Part shown: positions 1-7,327 of the stretch, piece by piece | How positions within the stretch are numbered: the first letter of the stretch is position 1 | Layout of the letters: each line of letters starts with the position of its first letter | NCBI GenBank assembly: GCA_031385325.1 | Contig: JANNBJ010000015.1 | Span: 1-35,060, forward strand | Reading direction: 5' to 3' | Source: SYFY01 sp031385325 | GTDB lineage: Bacteria > Pseudomonadota > Gammaproteobacteria > Pseudomonadales > Azotimanducaceae | Length of the DNA stretch: 35,060 nucleotides | Position numbers and translations under genes: made by a program | Notes under the pieces: model-generated | What the model saw: only the letters and a program-made list of their open reading frames with translations | Told to the model about the DNA's origin: nothing | Databases searched by the model: none

Positions 1-226
1 CCAGTTTGGAAACCGGCGAATAGGACATGAGGTCAGCAACGATTCGGTCCTGTGCAAAGCCGGATAAAAAGTGGGTAGAACAACCGAGCTTGGCAGCGAG
101 CCCGGTGGCGACGGGTAACAAGGCTGGTGTTCGCCAGATCGAAAAACCAAGTAGACGAGGGGATGCGAAAGTGACGATGGCCAGTACGATACCGACTGCC
201 ATTGCCCATCTCAGCGCTGATTTCAT
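1..226 (-). CDS. Serine hydrolase (beta-lactamase family), N-terminal fragment
   Basis: The reverse strand is open from an ATG at 226 to the window edge, giving about 75 residues. It starts MKSALRWAMAVGIVLAIVTF, a basic stretch followed by one hydrophobic helix (signal anchor or signal peptide). Residues 45-75 read ATGLAAKLGCSTHFLSGF, then QDRIVADLMSYSPVSKL. That pattern (AAK.xCS..F.SG....Ivad.L) resembles the segment before the catalytic domain in proteobacterial class C beta-lactamase-like hydrolases. The SxxK active site would lie outside the window, so catalysis cannot be confirmed. A GGAAG Shine-Dalgarno-like stretch lies just before the ATG. The palindromic array at 289-465 is immediately upstream and would lie in its promoter or leader region. 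The family call is by pattern memory; the reading frame itself is convincing. Confidence 0.72.
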   Translation of the reverse strand, partial: MKSALRWAMAVGIVLAIVTFASPRLLGFSIWRTPALLPVATGLAAKLGCSTHFLSGFAQDRIVADLMSYSPVSKL

Positions 227-288
227 AAAGCTTCCAACTGTTGAGTTCACCGCCGGAGAATGGGGTATTTGCAGGCGCATGTCATTTA

Positions 289-465
289 GGGAAGGTCTGA
301 TCGATCAGACCTTCCCGTGTGGTGCAGGGATGCACCACCATTTTTCATGCGTGAAACGCTGGGCCTCTTTGTCAAAGACAGGGCGAGGAGCCGCTTCGGC
401 TCCGACCTCCGCACTTCGCTGCAGCGAAGTGCTTGGACATAATTAATTCGCAGGAGCGAATTAAT
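289..465. repeat. Series of five hairpins/palindromes in an intergenic region
   Basis: Most of the gene-free stretch 227-557 is filled by consecutive inverted repeats. (1) 289-316 is a perfect 28-bp palindrome centred on GATCGATC. (2) 319-326 pairs with 331-338, stem GTGGTGCA, loop GGGA. (3) 387-392 pairs with 398-403, stem GGAGCC. (4) 411-432 is a perfect 22-bp palindrome centred on CTGCAG. (5) 442-451 pairs with 456-465, stem ATTAATTCGC, loop AGGA. All arms pair perfectly. The sequence reads as a compound repeat or a set of back-to-back terminators. No transposase or target-site duplication is visible, and no second copy exists in the window. It lies between the divergently oriented serine hydrolase and MFS gene. 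Confidence 0.8.
319..345 (+). terminator. Rho-independent-terminator-like hairpin
   Basis: An 8-bp stem (GTGGTGCA, loop GGGA, TGCACCAC) is followed by CA and a run of five T on the plus strand, the form of an intrinsic terminator for transcription running rightwards. No plus-strand gene lies upstream inside the window. It may therefore act on antisense or read-through transcription, or may simply be part of the palindrome series. Confidence 0.4.
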
Positions 466-549
466 CAGGGTTACCTTTGGCGATGCCGGCTCGCGCTGCC
501 CAACGTTCGCGGTTAAAGTCGCCGATCCGTTGCCGACGCTGATGGTCTG
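461..549 (-). pseudogene. Possible remnant of a gene 3' end
   Basis: On the minus strand an open stretch of about 30 codons between in-frame stops ends ...RQRIGDFNRERWAARAGIAKGNPD and then TAA at 461. Its composition looks protein-like, and hairpin 5 overlaps the stop codon, as a terminator would. An in-frame TAG sits just upstream, so only a tail could survive. The opposite strand is also open here (ending ...FAVKVADPLPTLMV, TGA), so the strand is uncertain. No family is recognised. Chance cannot be excluded. Confidence 0.2.
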
Positions 550-557
550 ACTAGTTC

Positions 558-1799
558 GTGGCGCCTACCGATCCAGTACTGAAAACTTCCAGCTGGCAGC
601 TATTTGCCGTGCGGGACTATCAACTGTTGTGGGGCGCGATGATGTCGGCGTCAATCGTCGTCTGGCTGCGTATTTTTTCAACTTCCCAATGGCTGCTGGA
701 AACCACGGGTTCAGCGGCTGTCGTCGGTGCGATCGGTGTCATCCAGCTTGTCATGCAGATCCCCGCGTTGTTGTGGGGCGGCACGCTGGCAGATCGCATG
801 GATCGCAAACGTCTGTTGTTCACGGCCAATGCCGGCACCTGCCTCGTCATGCTGGCGTTTGGTGTACTCAGTGGTTTGCACCTGTTGACGCCGACGCTGG
901 TGTTTGTGGGCATCGCCATCACCTCGGCGTCACAGATGTTCGCAAGTCCAGCACGCTCGGCCATGGTACCGCGTGTTGTTCCACCGCATCTGTTGTTGCC
1001 AGCGGCGGCCAACGACAATGCTTCCGCAAACGTTGCTGCGGTAGCCGCGCCGTTGTTGTTCGCGGCCATCTCCCTCGGTGCCGGACTGACCACTGCATTC
1101 ATGGTCGGTGCGCTGCTGGGCATTCTGGCTACCCTGTCGCCGCTGGGTATTCGGGCGTCCGGCCTTCCGGAAGGCGGGCAGCTGACGTCAACCTCACAAC
1201 TTGAACAAACCCGCGCGGGTTTGAGCTATGTGGCCAGGCACCCCATTCTGCCCGGGTTGTTCTTGCTTGACACCGGCATCACGGTGGCTTCCTTTTATCG
1301 TGAAATCCTGCCGGTGCTGGCACTGGGCCTGTTCGCCGGAGGTGCCAGTGCCACTGGTGTGTTGGGAGCGGCCAATTCCGTTGGTGCCATCGCCGGGTCG
1401 GTTGTTGCGGCCTTGTTTGCCAGCTATCGCGCCAAGGGCATGCTGGTGCTGTTTGCTTCGTTCGCCTATGGGTTTGCGATGTTTGGATTCGGGCTGGCGA
1501 ATTCGCTGTGGATGGGCATGCTGATGATTGGACTACTGGGCGCGACGGATGCCGTGACGGTTGCGGTCAGACAAACCACGGTCATGCTTACCACTCCCGA
1601 TCACATGCGTGGTCGAGCATTCTCGATCATGGTGCTGGCGGCCCAGACTGCGAACAACGTCGGGACCATCTGGGTTGGTTTCTGGGCGGCTGGCATCGGC
1701 GCTGCCAATACGATGATCCTGGGTGGCGTGATCTCGGTGGTTGCCACCGCACTGATAGGCTGGTGGTGGAAGCCAATCCGAACTTTCCGCTCCGACTGA
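558..1799 (+). CDS. MFS transporter, MFS_3/EntS-like exporter
   Basis: A 413-residue inner-membrane protein with about twelve hydrophobic segments. The start ...LFAVRDYQLLWGAMMSASIVVWLRIFS resembles the opening helix of MFS_3 proteins (the EntS enterobactin exporter and 'transmembrane secretion effector' group). The loop after helix 2 holds GGTLADRMDRKRLL, the MFS motif A, and SPARSAMVPRVVPP follows the third or fourth helix, typical of this subgroup. It probably exports a small molecule by proton antiport; the substrate is unknown. GTG at 558 is the first possible start because an in-frame TAG lies two codons upstream; no good Shine-Dalgarno precedes it. The gene ends 56 bases before the first EthD gene, on the same strand, so it may be co-transcribed with the catabolic operon. 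Confidence 0.85.
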   Translation: MAPTDPVLKTSSWQLFAVRDYQLLWGAMMSASIVVWLRIFSTSQWLLETTGSAAVVGAIGVIQLVMQIPALLWGGTLADRMDRKRLLFTANAGTCLVMLAFGVLSGLHLLTPTLVFVGIAITSASQMFASPARSAMVPRVVPPHLLLPAAANDNASANVAAVAAPLLFAAISLGAGLTTAFMVGALLGILATLSPLGIRASGLPEGGQLTSTSQLEQTRAGLSYVARHPILPGLFLLDTGITVASFYREILPVLALGLFAGGASATGVLGAANSVGAIAGSVVAALFASYRAKGMLVLFASFAYGFAMFGFGLANSLWMGMLMIGLLGATDAVTVAVRQTTVMLTTPDHMRGRAFSIMVLAAQTANNVGTIWVGFWAAGIGAANTMILGGVISVVATALIGWWWKPIRTFRSD

Positions 1800-1855
1800 A
1801 AGCATCGGTGCGTGTACCATCTAGCTAGGATTGAGGGATCGGGGGAGAGTACGAG

Positions 1856-2743
1856 GTGTTCAAGGTATTCGCGTTCTTGAAACGCAATTCGAAGTTGCTG
1901 ACGCACGATGAATATCGGGCCGGGCATGTGGGGTTCCATTGTTGCAACTCCCGTCGGCTGAAGGACATCCGCGGATACGCCGTCAACATCTGGGCCAACA
2001 CACCTCTCAACTCAACGCTGGCTTTGCGGCTGGGGTTGCTGCACAACGAAATCGTCCGCCATGAGCCACCCGGATTTCTTGATCTGTGGGATGGTTTCCC
2101 CGAAGTGTGGTTTGACAGCCAGCGCAGTTGGTCGAAAGCCGGCACACCTGAACCCACACGCGCCATGTCAGGTGGGCTACAGGTCGACCCGGACTGGACA
2201 CTCGGGGATGGACCTTTCCTGTTTGATCCCCTGCCGGATCGGCCGACAGAGTTCCGCTCCTGTCACCTGCACATGGAAGAGCACATCGTTGTTCCGGTTG
2301 AACGACCGGAACACAAACTCACCAAGCTGATGCTGTTTTTTCGCCGCAATCCGGCGCTCGATGAACGCGCATTCCGGCGGGGCGTGCTGAATGAGTACGC
2401 ATCGTTAACCGGCCGACTTGCCGGTCTGTACGGCTGTACGCTGAACTTTCGCGACCCAGATCAGGACGCCGCGATTCGGGACTTTTACCCGGCTGATGCC
2501 TGGGTGTTCTCGTCGGAAGGGAAGGCGATGCGTCGAGCTTTTTGTGCCTTATGGGATGGTGCCATCGAACTGCATCTGGAGAGCGTTGAGGCCTTTGTTG
2601 CAGCCCGCTCGGCTCCGGATCTGCATCCACAATTGTGCGCCGCCGAACGTCACCTGTTTTCTGCGCAATGGTACGTCGAGGTGGACGAAAACATGATCGT
2701 CATGCCGAACCGGGGCACTGCGCCCTCGTTCTACTATCGTTAG
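1856..2743 (+). CDS. Double EthD-domain protein (first paralogue)
   Basis: A 295-residue soluble protein. The N-terminal half (FKVFAFLKRNSKLLTHDEYRAGHVGFH) and a second module from about residue 150 (HKLTKLMLFFRRNPALDERAFRRGVL) both look like EthD dimeric alpha-beta barrel domains. EthD is known from the ethyl tert-butyl ether locus, and relatives act as dehydratases, decarboxylases or cyclases in polyketide and aromatic metabolism. The GTG start is supported by GGGGGAG at 1841-1847. The protein is a tandem paralogue of the next gene: both contain THDEYRA.HVG.H and RRL..IRGY and end MPNR/LPNR...YYR. Its stop codon TAG is the first three bases of a palindromic repeat. Biochemical function is unknown; location in an ALDH/SnoaL/MFS operon suggests a catabolic step. 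Confidence 0.82.
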   Translation: MFKVFAFLKRNSKLLTHDEYRAGHVGFHCCNSRRLKDIRGYAVNIWANTPLNSTLALRLGLLHNEIVRHEPPGFLDLWDGFPEVWFDSQRSWSKAGTPEPTRAMSGGLQVDPDWTLGDGPFLFDPLPDRPTEFRSCHLHMEEHIVVPVERPEHKLTKLMLFFRRNPALDERAFRRGVLNEYASLTGRLAGLYGCTLNFRDPDQDAAIRDFYPADAWVFSSEGKAMRRAFCALWDGAIELHLESVEAFVAARSAPDLHPQLCAAERHLFSAQWYVEVDENMIVMPNRGTAPSFYYR

Positions 2744-2907
2744 GAGCCTGTCGGACTTGAGACTGATCTACTGCGCCGGTGGGAAGAGCGGTCCATTTTT
2801 CCCCGATTTCTCGTTGCATAGTTCCACTATGCGCCTCGAAATCGTGAAAAACTGTCCTCGCTCTCCCACTCGGCTCGCGACGATCGCTCAAGTCCGACAG
2901 GCTCCTA
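2741..2907. repeat. MITE-like palindromic element, copy 1
   Basis: A 167-bp element with perfect 21-bp terminal inverted repeats (2741-2761 and 2887-2907) beginning TAGGAGCCTGTCGG. Its centre, about 2802-2845, is a second inverted repeat in which GCATAG pairs with CTATGC around TTCCA and outer arms CGATTTC pair with GAAATCG. The whole unit could fold as a long imperfect cruciform or RNA hairpin. It contains no reading frame of its own. It fills almost all of the gap between the two EthD genes: its first bases are the stop codon of the upstream gene, and its last base begins the AGGA Shine-Dalgarno of the next. A second copy lies at 20597-20761. It is probably a non-autonomous mobile or REP-like repeat; no target duplication was found. 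Confidence 0.85.
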
Positions 2908-2917
2908 GGAAATCCTC

Positions 2918-3766
2918 GTGCTGAAAGTATTTGGCTTTGTTCGCCGCCATCCCGACCTCACCCACGATGAATATCGTGCGGCCCATGTGGGTTATCACAA
3001 TTCATACGGTCGAAGGCTCAACAACATTCGTGGTTATGTACTGAACGTTCGTGCCAACGCGTCCATCGAACAGACACTCGGACCTGCCGCGAGTGACATC
3101 ACCCGCAATGAATTTTCTGGCTTTGACACACTGTGGGACGGCTGGGGTCAATTGCTGTTTGATTCACTGGAGACTTATCTGTCTGCAAAAACCCCGGCCC
3201 GTGACAAGGCGGGGCCGCACGGGCTCGAAGATGATCCTCGGGTGGCCGCAGTTGGTGGTGACGGGCCGTGGTTGTATGGGGGCTCACCCTTCCAGTTCAT
3301 GGTGGTGGAACATGTCGCCATGCCAGTCCGGCGGCCGGAACGAAAGGTCTTCAAGCTCACCCAGTTTGCGAAACAGCAGCCGGGCATACCGTCGGAGCTG
3401 TTTCGCAGTTATCTGACAGGCCGTTATGCGGCTCGTCTGGTTCAACTACCGGGGTTGCGCGGACTCGTCATGAACTTCCGTACGCCGCTTGATGTCATGA
3501 GCAAGTTCTTCGAACCGGGAGCGGAGGGGTTTACACCCAAGGGGATAGCCGAGCGGGAAAAATTCTTTGGTGCGTGGGATTGTCTGACCGAGCTGTGGTT
3601 CGACCGGGCAGAACAGTTTATCGTCGGTCGAGTGGCAACCCCGTTGGCGGCCTACCTCGATACCCTGGAAGCCGAGCTGTTTGCCTCGGTCTGTTACCGC
3701 GAAGTGGATGAGACGGTCGCGGTACTGCCAAATCGTGCACCGGCCCCTGCGTACTACTATCGTTGA
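2918..3766 (+). CDS. Double EthD-domain protein (second paralogue)
   Basis: A 282-residue soluble paralogue of the preceding gene. The N-terminal EthD-like module contains LKVFGFVRRHPDLTHDEYRAAHVGYH and NNIRGYVLNVRAN; a second module starts near residue 140 (VFKLTQFAKQQPGI). The C-terminus REVDETVAVLPNRAPAPAYYYR matches the paralogue's ending closely. The presence of a pair suggests a duplicated enzyme or a heteromer. GTG at 2918 is chosen because AGGA at 2907-2910 gives a normal seven-base spacing; part of that ribosome-binding site is the end of the palindromic element. The aldehyde dehydrogenase gene follows after a 56-base gap. The reaction is unknown; dehydration, decarboxylation or ring-closing chemistry is plausible for the family but not shown here. 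Confidence 0.82.
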   Translation: MLKVFGFVRRHPDLTHDEYRAAHVGYHNSYGRRLNNIRGYVLNVRANASIEQTLGPAASDITRNEFSGFDTLWDGWGQLLFDSLETYLSAKTPARDKAGPHGLEDDPRVAAVGGDGPWLYGGSPFQFMVVEHVAMPVRRPERKVFKLTQFAKQQPGIPSELFRSYLTGRYAARLVQLPGLRGLVMNFRTPLDVMSKFFEPGAEGFTPKGIAEREKFFGAWDCLTELWFDRAEQFIVGRVATPLAAYLDTLEAELFASVCYREVDETVAVLPNRAPAPAYYYR

Positions 3767-3822
3767 TCTTAAAAAATGTCTATCCAGGAATCATCAAACC
3801 AGCCAGAGGGGCACAAACAATC

Positions 3823-5304
3823 ATGACAGCGCATCCTGATTCTCTTGACGTTCATATCCACGGACTGGATGCCCAGTTCATCGGTGGCCAATGGCAGAAA
3901 GGGTCTGGCGAGATGATCGATGTTGTTTCGCCCACCACTGAAGAGTCGGTGGCGCGTGTTGCTCTGCCAACCATCGAAGAGGCCGATGCGGCTGTGCTGG
4001 CTGCGCGGACGGCCTTTGACTCGGGGCCGTGGGCCAGCATGTCAGTTGGCGAGCGGATCACGATCTGTACCCGATTGTGCGATGCACTGGAAGCTCGTCT
4101 GCCCGCGATGAATCGAGCCTGGGCGTTTGAATCCGGTGCCACCATCGCGCACGGTGAGATGATCAATGATGGCGCCGGAGTCAGCATCTGGCGTGGTGCA
4201 CTGGCCAACGCTGCTCGCGCGCCCTTTGAAGAGGATCGTGGTGATGTCCTGTTGCTGCGAGAACCCATTGGTACCGTACTCGGCATCATGACGTTCAATG
4301 GCCCCATCGTGCTGATGGGCATGAAGGTCATTCCGGCGTTGCTGGCGGGTTGTACCGTCATCGTCAAGCATGCACCCGAGTCACCGCTGACCTCCCGGAT
4401 CATTGCCGAAGCCATTCGAGAGGCCGCGTTTCCTGCGGGGGTGGTCAGTGTGCTCGCTGCAGAAACATCGGTAACCCAGCATCTGGTTGGGCACCCGGGT
4501 ATCGATATGGTCGCGCTGACCGGTGGCACTGCGATTGGTGTGGATGTCGTGAAGCGCACAGCCGATCGGCTGGCACGGACGGCTTTGGAGCTCGGCGGAA
4601 AATCACCGGCCATCATTGGCGAAGATGTGGATCTCGACGAGGTGATGCAGACCCTCGGTGTTGGCTCGACCGGCTTCATGGGGCAGGTGTGTGTCAATCT
4701 GTCACGGGTGCTCGCGCCGCGTTCACGTTATGACGAAGTGGTTGACGCTCTGGCCAGTCATTTCCGTTCGCTCCACATTGGTGATCCATTTGATCCTGCC
4801 ACCGATCGTGGACCGCTCGCGGTTGAACGGGCGAGGGTTCGTGTGGAGTCGCATGTTGCGAGGGCCAAAGAAGATGGCGCCCGAGTGGTGGCAGGTGGGC
4901 GTCGCCCGGCGCATCTCAATCGTGGCTGGTTCTATGAGCCGACATTACTCGCCGATGTCGACAATTCCATGCACGTGGCACAAGAAGAGATCTTTGGACC
5001 GGTCACCGCAGTCATACCCTATTCGGGTATTGAAGAAGCCATAACCATCGCCAACGATTCGCGCTTTGGTCTTGCCTGTTCGATCTATTCGCGGGATACG
5101 ACGCTTGCGCAATCCATGGCTCGACGAATCAAGGCCGGCAGCGTGGCGATCAATATGGCGGGTGTGTCGCTGACCCAGCCGTTTGGTGGCTACAAACAAA
5201 GTGGCTGGGGACGTGAGTGCGGGATGGAAGGCATTCTCGAATTCACGCAGGTGAAGCAGGTGGTCAAGGGCGGTGGTTATCTCAAGGCTGACAACAAGGC
5301 GTGA
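3823..5304 (+). CDS. NAD(P)-dependent aldehyde dehydrogenase
   Basis: A 493-residue protein of the ALDH superfamily, which oxidises aldehydes to carboxylic acids with NAD(P). General base Glu256 lies in TALELGGKSP and nucleophile Cys290 in MGQVCVNLS. ALTGGTAIG, EEIFGPV and the C-terminal PFGGYKQSGWGRE are also as expected. Length is normal. The frame stays open up to a TTG at 3763 overlapping the EthD stop, but ATG at 3823 has a GAGGGG ribosome site upstream and gives the usual N-terminus. The stop overlaps the next gene's GTG by four bases, so the SnoaL-like gene is translationally coupled. It probably oxidises an aldehyde intermediate of the compound handled by the EthD proteins; specificity cannot be read from the sequence. 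Confidence 0.93.
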   Translation: MTAHPDSLDVHIHGLDAQFIGGQWQKGSGEMIDVVSPTTEESVARVALPTIEEADAAVLAARTAFDSGPWASMSVGERITICTRLCDALEARLPAMNRAWAFESGATIAHGEMINDGAGVSIWRGALANAARAPFEEDRGDVLLLREPIGTVLGIMTFNGPIVLMGMKVIPALLAGCTVIVKHAPESPLTSRIIAEAIREAAFPAGVVSVLAAETSVTQHLVGHPGIDMVALTGGTAIGVDVVKRTADRLARTALELGGKSPAIIGEDVDLDEVMQTLGVGSTGFMGQVCVNLSRVLAPRSRYDEVVDALASHFRSLHIGDPFDPATDRGPLAVERARVRVESHVARAKEDGARVVAGGRRPAHLNRGWFYEPTLLADVDNSMHVAQEEIFGPVTAVIPYSGIEEAITIANDSRFGLACSIYSRDTTLAQSMARRIKAGSVAINMAGVSLTQPFGGYKQSGWGRECGMEGILEFTQVKQVVKGGGYLKADNKA

Positions 5305-5861
5305 GTTACACACCCACCATCCCGTCCACAGTGCTTTCGTTTGCGGCATCGCCGTTGGTCGTGCAGGCACGGCAGGAGATCGAGTATCTGCGCCGCTGGT
5401 ACTGCCGGGCGACGGATCTCTTCGGCATGACTGGTAACACCGATGCCAATGCAGAAGCCCGGCGCATCTATCATCGGATCTTCACCAAGGAGGCGTCCAT
5501 CCAGGTGACCGGTGCCACCGCCAAGCCGCTGCAGGCGACGGGTCCTGATGGCTGGGCCATGGTGGTGATGAAAGCGCTGAACGACTATGTCGTCACCCAG
5601 CATCTGGCGGGCACACAGATCGTCGATATCCGGTCCCTTGCGACCGAAAGCGATGCCAGTGGTCATGAACAGATCGTCGCCGGCGCAGCCGGCATGACCA
5701 GCTATCTTCAGGCCTGGCATGTATGGCCCGACGATCGCCTGCGCCTGGTGATGGGGAACTACGTGGATGAGGTTGTTTTTGTGCCTGGTACCGGCTGGCA
5801 GATTCAATCCATGAATCTGGTGCATCTGTCTGCCGAAGTTCGTCAGCTGGGGCCGATGTGA
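5301..5861 (+). CDS. SnoaL/NTF2-like protein
   Basis: A 186-residue soluble protein whose layout fits the NTF2-like fold: an N-terminal helix region (IEYLRRWYCRATDLFG), a middle segment (ARRIYHRIFTKEASIQV) and C-terminal strands ending in YVDEVVFVPGTGWQIQSMNLVHL. SnoaL-like proteins include polyketide cyclases, ketosteroid-isomerase-type enzymes and limonene-epoxide-hydrolase relatives; no catalytic residues can be assigned with confidence. The GTG start overlaps the ALDH stop (GTGA), indicating coupled translation. Together with EthD proteins upstream and a transporter 16 bases downstream, it probably performs an isomerase, hydratase or cyclase step in the same pathway. Confidence 0.75.
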   Translation: MSYTPTIPSTVLSFAASPLVVQARQEIEYLRRWYCRATDLFGMTGNTDANAEARRIYHRIFTKEASIQVTGATAKPLQATGPDGWAMVVMKALNDYVVTQHLAGTQIVDIRSLATESDASGHEQIVAGAAGMTSYLQAWHVWPDDRLRLVMGNYVDEVVFVPGTGWQIQSMNLVHLSAEVRQLGPM

Positions 5862-5877
5862 ACGGATCCATCAACCC

Positions 5878-7221
5878 ATGACCTCCAGAAACAGCTCAGT
5901 ACTTCCATCACTGGATGACCCGGCCAGCTGGCCATCGGCGCGGCACGGCTGGACTGTCACGTGTGTACTTTTGTTGGGGTTCACGTTTTCATTTGTTGAT
6001 CGACAGGTACTGAATCTGCTGGTTGAGCCGATTCGCGCCGATCTCGGGATCTCGGATACGCAAATCAGCTTCCTGCAGGGTTTTGCCTTTGCTACGACCT
6101 ATGTGTTGATGAGTGTCCCGGTGGGCCGGATGGTCGATCGATTCAATCGCGTCTGGATCATGGTTGGTGGTGTGCTGGTGTGGAGTGCAACGACCATTGC
6201 CTGCGGACTTGCGCGCAACTATACCCAGCTGCTGATTGCGCGAATGGGGGTTGGTGCCGGAGAGGCTGCCTTGAGTCCAGCGGCCTGGTCGGTGCTGGCT
6301 GACACCTTTCATCCGGACAAATTGTCGCGACCGATCAGTGTTTATCTGATGGGACCGTACATCGGTGCAGGCGTTGCCATGATTGCAGGTGCCGAGGTTC
6401 TCGATTGGACGAAGACAGTGACGTCGATCGAGATGCCGCTGGTGGGAACGCTTGCGCCCTGGCAATTCACGTTCATTGCCGTTGGCTTGCCGGGTATCCT
6501 GATCGCCGCACTGATCGCAACGGTACGTGAACCCATGCGGACCGGGCGCAAGGAAACCGGGCTGGTGGTGCCACCGTTGCGCGAAGTCTGGGCCTACATG
6601 CGTGCCAATCACCGGATCTATGTGGCCCTTCACCTGGGTGTTCCCTTCATCATTGTCATGCTGTACGGCCTGCAGAGCTGGACTCCAACCATTCTGGTTC
6701 GTGTTTATGGCTGGGATCTGGCCGATGCCGGACGAACGTATGGCGTCATCGCGTTGTTAGCGGGTTCTGCGGGTGTACTTTCAGGGCCGCTCATTGCTCG
6801 TGTGCTGATCCGTTGGGGTTACTTCGATGCGCCACTGCGCGTGGCGGTGGCCGGAGCGGCCGCAGCGGCAACCCTGTTGGTTGCCCTGCCATTTCAGGAT
6901 ACGGCGACCATGGCGCTGGCTTGTATTGCCGGCGCGAGCTTTGCCGTGACCATGCCTCTGGCGTTGATTACCTCCGCCATGCAGATGGTCACCCCGAACG
7001 AAATGCGCGGAGTCATCAACGGCTTGTACGTGGTGACTACCAATGTCATCGGTCTCGCTCTGGGGCCAACGCTGGTTGCCGCCTGTACCGATTATGTTTT
7101 TGGTGATCCCCTGGCCGTGGCGCAGTCGCTTGGGCTGGTGTCGATGTTCATGGGTCCGATCGCAATCGGTCTGCTGCTGGTCGGGGCTGCAGCGTATCGG
7201 CAGAAAATGTTGGTCAAGTAG
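5878..7221 (+). CDS. MFS transporter, spinster-like
   Basis: A 447-residue inner-membrane carrier with twelve predicted helices. The N-terminus has FSFVDRQVLNLLVEPIRADLGISDTQISFLQGFAF, close to the first helix and loop of spinster-type MFS proteins common in aromatic- and steroid-degrading proteobacteria, followed by VPVGRMVDRFNR (motif A) and ARMGVGAGEAALSPAAWS. It probably imports the operon's substrate or exports a product, but the direction is not shown. It is the last gene of the 1856-7221 group, 16 bases after the SnoaL-like gene, and is followed by a terminator-like hairpin. The start has only a weak ribosome site (CGGA), so it may depend on upstream translation. Confidence 0.87.
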   Translation: MTSRNSSVLPSLDDPASWPSARHGWTVTCVLLLGFTFSFVDRQVLNLLVEPIRADLGISDTQISFLQGFAFATTYVLMSVPVGRMVDRFNRVWIMVGGVLVWSATTIACGLARNYTQLLIARMGVGAGEAALSPAAWSVLADTFHPDKLSRPISVYLMGPYIGAGVAMIAGAEVLDWTKTVTSIEMPLVGTLAPWQFTFIAVGLPGILIAALIATVREPMRTGRKETGLVVPPLREVWAYMRANHRIYVALHLGVPFIIVMLYGLQSWTPTILVRVYGWDLADAGRTYGVIALLAGSAGVLSGPLIARVLIRWGYFDAPLRVAVAGAAAAATLLVALPFQDTATMALACIAGASFAVTMPLALITSAMQMVTPNEMRGVINGLYVVTTNVIGLALGPTLVAACTDYVFGDPLAVAQSLGLVSMFMGPIAIGLLLVGAAAYRQKMLVK

Positions 7222-7222
7222 T

Positions 7223-7248
7223 CCCGCGCACCTGTACTGCGCGGGTTT
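7223..7248 (+). terminator. Terminator-like hairpin after the EthD/ALDH/MFS operon
   Basis: An 8-bp perfect stem CCCGCGCA / TGCGCGGG with a seven-base loop begins just after the MFS stop codon and is followed by TTT. The T run is short, so termination may be partial. It separates the catabolic group from the envelope pair. Confidence 0.6.
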
Positions 7249-7327
7249 CGGTCGGCGTAAACTGCCGGCGTTTCCATCTTCACGACTCACCGGCCCCCAA
7301 GCCACTCAATCGAGAAAAGGTACCGCA

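Noticed and set aside
27..446. Plus-strand open frame across the first hairpins
   Set aside because: It runs antisense to the convincing serine hydrolase N-terminus and then through palindromes; the translation is low in hydrophobic structure and resembles nothing.
7043..7327. Upstream extension of the alpha-2-macroglobulin frame
   Set aside because: It overlaps the end of the MFS gene and the terminator hairpin; the lipoprotein signal and ribosome site place the start at 7328.
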